This document shows positions 3,367 to 5,019 of a stretch of DNA of 5,019 bases, piece by piece. This stretch comes from Candidatus Saccharibacteria bacterium UBA949. GTDB lineage: Bacteria > Patescibacteriota > Saccharimonadia > Saccharimonadales > Saccharimonadaceae. The stretch is from NCBI GenBank assembly GCA_002293245.1, contig DBCV01000048.1:219-5237 (forward strand). Direction: 5' to 3'. A model generated the notes under the pieces. The model saw only the letters and a list, made by a program, of their open reading frames with translations, was not told where the DNA came from and did not search any database. Numbering within the stretch: the stretch's first letter is position 1; every line of letters starts with the position of its first letter. Position numbers and translations under genes: made by a program.

Positions 3367-4332
3367 TTAATGAATCTTGCGCTGACTACTCTTTTGGTAG
3401 TCATTGTAAACTTGGGCTATCACCCGCTTGCGAGCATCATAAAACTCCTCCGGAGTGAATAACCGGCGGTATTTGCCGAAAACGTGCTGTGCGAGCTCGA
3501 GGCTATTCATAATGTGGTTTATGCCAACATTGCGCCTATCGCCGCCCAGTTTGACCCAGTAGGTGCCTTCAATCTTCTCGGCTGTTATATAACCAGCTTC
3601 TTCGCTGTATGTGTTGCGCCAATCGCTAGAAATTTCGTCCTTATATGTCCTCACATACAGATAGGGCTTCCCGAGTATGGCGGATATATTCTTCAGGTAT
3701 TTGCTCTCTGGTCTTCGCTGCGTGCTGTTGTGGAGAGCTTCGTATGAGGCACACTGTCTTACCCTGGTTGTAAGGCTGACGATACGACTGGTGGTGTCAT
3801 AGGATAAATCCTCTAAGGCTCGTATTATCAGTTTCCGCTCAATCGCCGCATTCAAGTCAAGTGGGGGATTGCCGTTTTGCTTCTGCAATTCCGATGCCAA
3901 TTGCCTCTTTGCATCTTCAAATTCTTCGTGGGAGAAGCTAAAACACCCCACTTTCCCCTGCCAACTCTTGATCGCCGAACTGTCCGCTTTTCTGAATTTC
4001 CTGTCCGGGTTGTAGTGTTCTGATTCCCAGCAGAAGAGGGCCTTGCAGTACCCGTTATTCGCGATGATGTAATGGAAGCCATGGTAGCTCCTAGTAGCTC
4101 GCACGGCGGTGCGGCTTTTTAAGAGAAACGGTGATTTAAGCATGAGCGAGAGTCTTATCAGACAATAATGCAACGCCTTGTCTGCTACTGGCCTATCGGG
4201 GTCCGGGAACTCGTCGACGTTTCGATAAAAGCCCGCATTCTCAAAAACTATTCCTTTGCCCTCGTACTTCAAAGTGTTTAACGCTCGTTTACACTCTGCG
4301 ACATTCACAGAGGTTTGACCTGGGGTTGACAC
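3367..4332 (-). CDS. Paralogous-family protein with two repeat domains
   Basis: A 321-residue soluble protein of unknown function built from two diverged copies of one domain. Copy 1 (about 56-152) runs LSLMLKSPFLL, FHYIIANNG, then FSFSHEEFEDAKRQL. Copy 2 (about 212-312) runs ISAILGKPYLY, GYITAEK, YWVKLGG, then LFTPEEFYDARKRV. A helical linker (160-190) joins them. The single copy in the neighbouring 215-residue protein has the same order. I chose the GTG at 4332, nine bases behind AAGGAG, because it falls at the same distance as the neighbour's ATG; the frame itself opens at a TTG at 4377. It is a single unit with promoter TTGACT-17-TAGAAT and its own terminator. The proteins are far more different than their identical leaders. 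I see no known catalytic motif. Confidence 0.8.
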   Translation of the reverse strand: MSTPGQTSVNVAECKRALNTLKYEGKGIVFENAGFYRNVDEFPDPDRPVADKALHYCLIRLSLMLKSPFLLKSRTAVRATRSYHGFHYIIANNGYCKALFCWESEHYNPDRKFRKADSSAIKSWQGKVGCFSFSHEEFEDAKRQLASELQKQNGNPPLDLNAAIERKLIIRALEDLSYDTTSRIVSLTTRVRQCASYEALHNSTQRRPESKYLKNISAILGKPYLYVRTYKDEISSDWRNTYSEEAGYITAEKIEGTYWVKLGGDRRNVGINHIMNSLELAQHVFGKYRRLFTPEEFYDARKRVIAQVYNDYQKSSQRKIH

Positions 4333-4337
4333 GCAAA

Positions 4338-4396
4338 TCAGCTCCTTTTTGGGTTTTTTGTTGTTAAGGTGCCACAACTGGCCTCATTCTAGCATA
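4338..4396 (-). repeat. 59-bp perfect direct repeat, copy B (leader of the 3367-4332 gene)
   Basis: This is the second copy of the 3216-3274 repeat, with no mismatch over 59 bases. It again runs from the extended -10 to just past AAGGAG, five bases before the GTG start. The bases on both sides differ from copy A. Confidence 0.97.
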
Positions 4397-4414
4397 CATA
4401 TCAATAATAGTCAA
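4386..4414 (-). promoter_or_regulatory. Promoter of the 321-residue gene
   Basis: On the minus strand TTGACT (4414-4409), a 17-base spacer and TAGAAT (4391-4386) with TGC before it. The -10 is part of the shared repeat while the -35 and most of the spacer are not, yet both genes keep the same 17-base spacing and TTGAC core. Confidence 0.85.
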
Positions 4415-4485
4415 ATTCGGTAGCTTCGATACTTTTTCCGCAGTACATCCGCTAGTCGTGCGTAAAAATGTTGTAAAAATAACTC

Positions 4486-4515
4486 TTGACCCGTGCGGGC
4501 GGGCCGGACTATAAT
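4486..4515 (+). promoter_or_regulatory. Strong divergent promoter for the 4698 gene
   Basis: TTGACC (4486-4491) and a perfect TATAAT (4510-4515) are 18 bases apart. The spacer is very GC-rich in an AT-rich setting (CGTGCGGGCGGGCCGGAC), which could host a regulator or slow promoter opening. It points away from the minus-strand promoter at 4386-4414, with 71 bases between the two -35 boxes. Confidence 0.85.
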
Positions 4516-4521
4516 AGCACT

Positions 4522-4697
4522 ATCACGTTATACACACTGGGTGGGAAACCGTCAAACGCGTCCCTGACGTAGATTTTGGGAACAACAATACAACATCTTC
4601 GCTTAAAAACGGTGGAATATAGGACGAAATCCAGCCGAACTAGCGAAAAATAGAATCAAGTCCAATTAAATTAAAGTTTAAGTGGAGATTTTATGAT
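4522..4697 (+). promoter_or_regulatory. Long structured 5' leader, no known riboswitch recognised
   Basis: About 175 bases separate the expected transcript start from the ATG, much longer than any other leader here. Two structures are visible: CGTCA (4550-4554) with TGACG (4565-4569), which competes with GGGA (4543-4546) pairing to TCCC (4561-4564), and TTCGCT (4598-4603) with AGCGAA (4642-4647) enclosing further pairs (CGG 4610-4612 with CCG 4635-4637). An AT-rich unpaired stretch then leads to GGAG (4684-4687), ten bases before ATG. I do not recognise a known riboswitch or T-box. Confidence 0.4.
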
Positions 4698-5019
4698 ATG
4701 TTGAGCAAAACCAATTCTAACGCAGCCACAGAGAAAAACACTGATACGAACACAGATACAAAAGGCATCAAAACTGTTCTGGAAAAGGCCAAGGTGGAGG
4801 TGATGGCACTGTTTAGCTACGGACTGAACCCCTGTGAAGTGTTAAAGTTCCAGCCAAAGGGCGGAGCGGAGGTCGATATAGCCGAAACCAAGTCGCGAAA
4901 ACTCCAGTTCCAGGGCGGCCAAGCCGTTCATGTTTTCGAGGTGGCCAGTGACGACACCGACTACACCTTGGAGTTCAACAGTACCACGCTAGTATGGCTG
5001 GCCAGCCAAGTTGGGGCTT
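4698..5019 (+). CDS. Hypothetical protein, N-terminal part (runs off window)
   Basis: An open frame of 107 codons that continues past the window. The first 22 residues are low-complexity (Thr, Asn, Asp, Lys), likely disordered. From residue 24 comes IKTVLEKAKVEVMALFSYGL, an amphipathic helix, followed by a beta-rich stretch (VLKFQPKGGAEVDIAET, LQFQGGQAVHVFEVASDD, YTLEFNSTTLVWLASQVG). There is no signal peptide. I cannot assign a family. The start ATG 4698 follows GGAG by ten bases; an overlapping ATG at 4693 meets a stop after three codons. Codons end in G or C more often than in the neighbouring genes (GCC, AAG, GTG, GAG, CTG), which may mark high expression or a different origin. Its promoter is the best match to consensus in the window. 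Confidence 0.7.
   Translation, partial: MLSKTNSNAATEKNTDTNTDTKGIKTVLEKAKVEVMALFSYGLNPCEVLKFQPKGGAEVDIAETKSRKLQFQGGQAVHVFEVASDDTDYTLEFNSTTLVWLASQVGA

Noticed and set aside
3852..4082. Minus-strand frame of 76 codons within the 321-residue gene
   Set aside because: It is an alternative frame in the same strand as the larger gene, with Ser/Thr/Arg-rich composition typical of a frame-shifted read.
3216..4396. The two 59-bp repeats as ends of a transposon or as attachment sites
   Set aside because: They are direct repeats placed exactly over the -10, leader and ribosome site of two paralogous genes; no transposase or integrase is present and the bases outside show no target duplication.

Overview
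The window opens in the 3' end of a bacterial 16S rRNA gene. A complete intron of about 853 nt interrupts it at the decoding site; behind it lies accessory DNA made of small genes of unknown function. A heavily shortened helix 44, an intron in 16S, an apparently free-standing 16S gene with its own terminator, and small single-gene units with no recognisable homologues all suggest a Candidate Phyla Radiation (Patescibacteria) genome. This is inference from overall character; the finer lineage cannot be read from this fragment.

Region 1 (1-1223), rRNA and intron. Bases 1-28 and 882-1011 join perfectly as the universal sequence around E. coli 1390-1410, with the break between about A1396 and C1397. 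The insert reads as a group II intron, not group I. It has a group II-like 5' segment, an EBS2 hairpin, an EBS1 loop, a domain V with a CGC triad and a two-base AC bulge, a domain VI with a bulged A eight bases from the 3' end, and a terminal AU. Instead of a reverse transcriptase it encodes a single-motif LAGLIDADG endonuclease. Six extra bases precede the group II-like 5' end, which reads AUGCG rather than GUGYG. A hairpin-rich trailer and an intrinsic terminator follow 16S; no tRNA or 23S follows before that terminator.

Region 2 (1224-2451), three small genes. Two plus-strand genes of unknown function are followed, tail to tail, by a small two-helix membrane protein on the minus strand. 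An intrinsic terminator lies inside the end of the first coding region, ahead of its stop codon. The second gene and the membrane protein have TATAAT boxes 7-8 nt before ATG, suggesting leaderless mRNAs; the endonuclease gene shows the same geometry.

Region 3 (2452-4414), a paralogous pair on the minus strand. Two separate units, each with promoter and terminator, encode proteins built from a repeated domain of about 100 residues ending in an [F/L]-S/T-x-E/D-E-F-x-x-A motif: one copy in the 215-residue protein, two in the 321-residue protein. Their coding sequences are strongly diverged, yet both are preceded by the same perfect 59-bp stretch covering the extended -10 to the Shine-Dalgarno site.

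Region 4 (4415-5019). A strong divergent plus-strand promoter drives a structured leader of about 175 nt and then an unrecognised gene that runs off the window.

The most unusual element is the group II intron with a LAGLIDADG gene. Next come the identical leaders on the paralogous pair and the terminator placed before a stop codon. No defence system, CRISPR array or transposase is visible.
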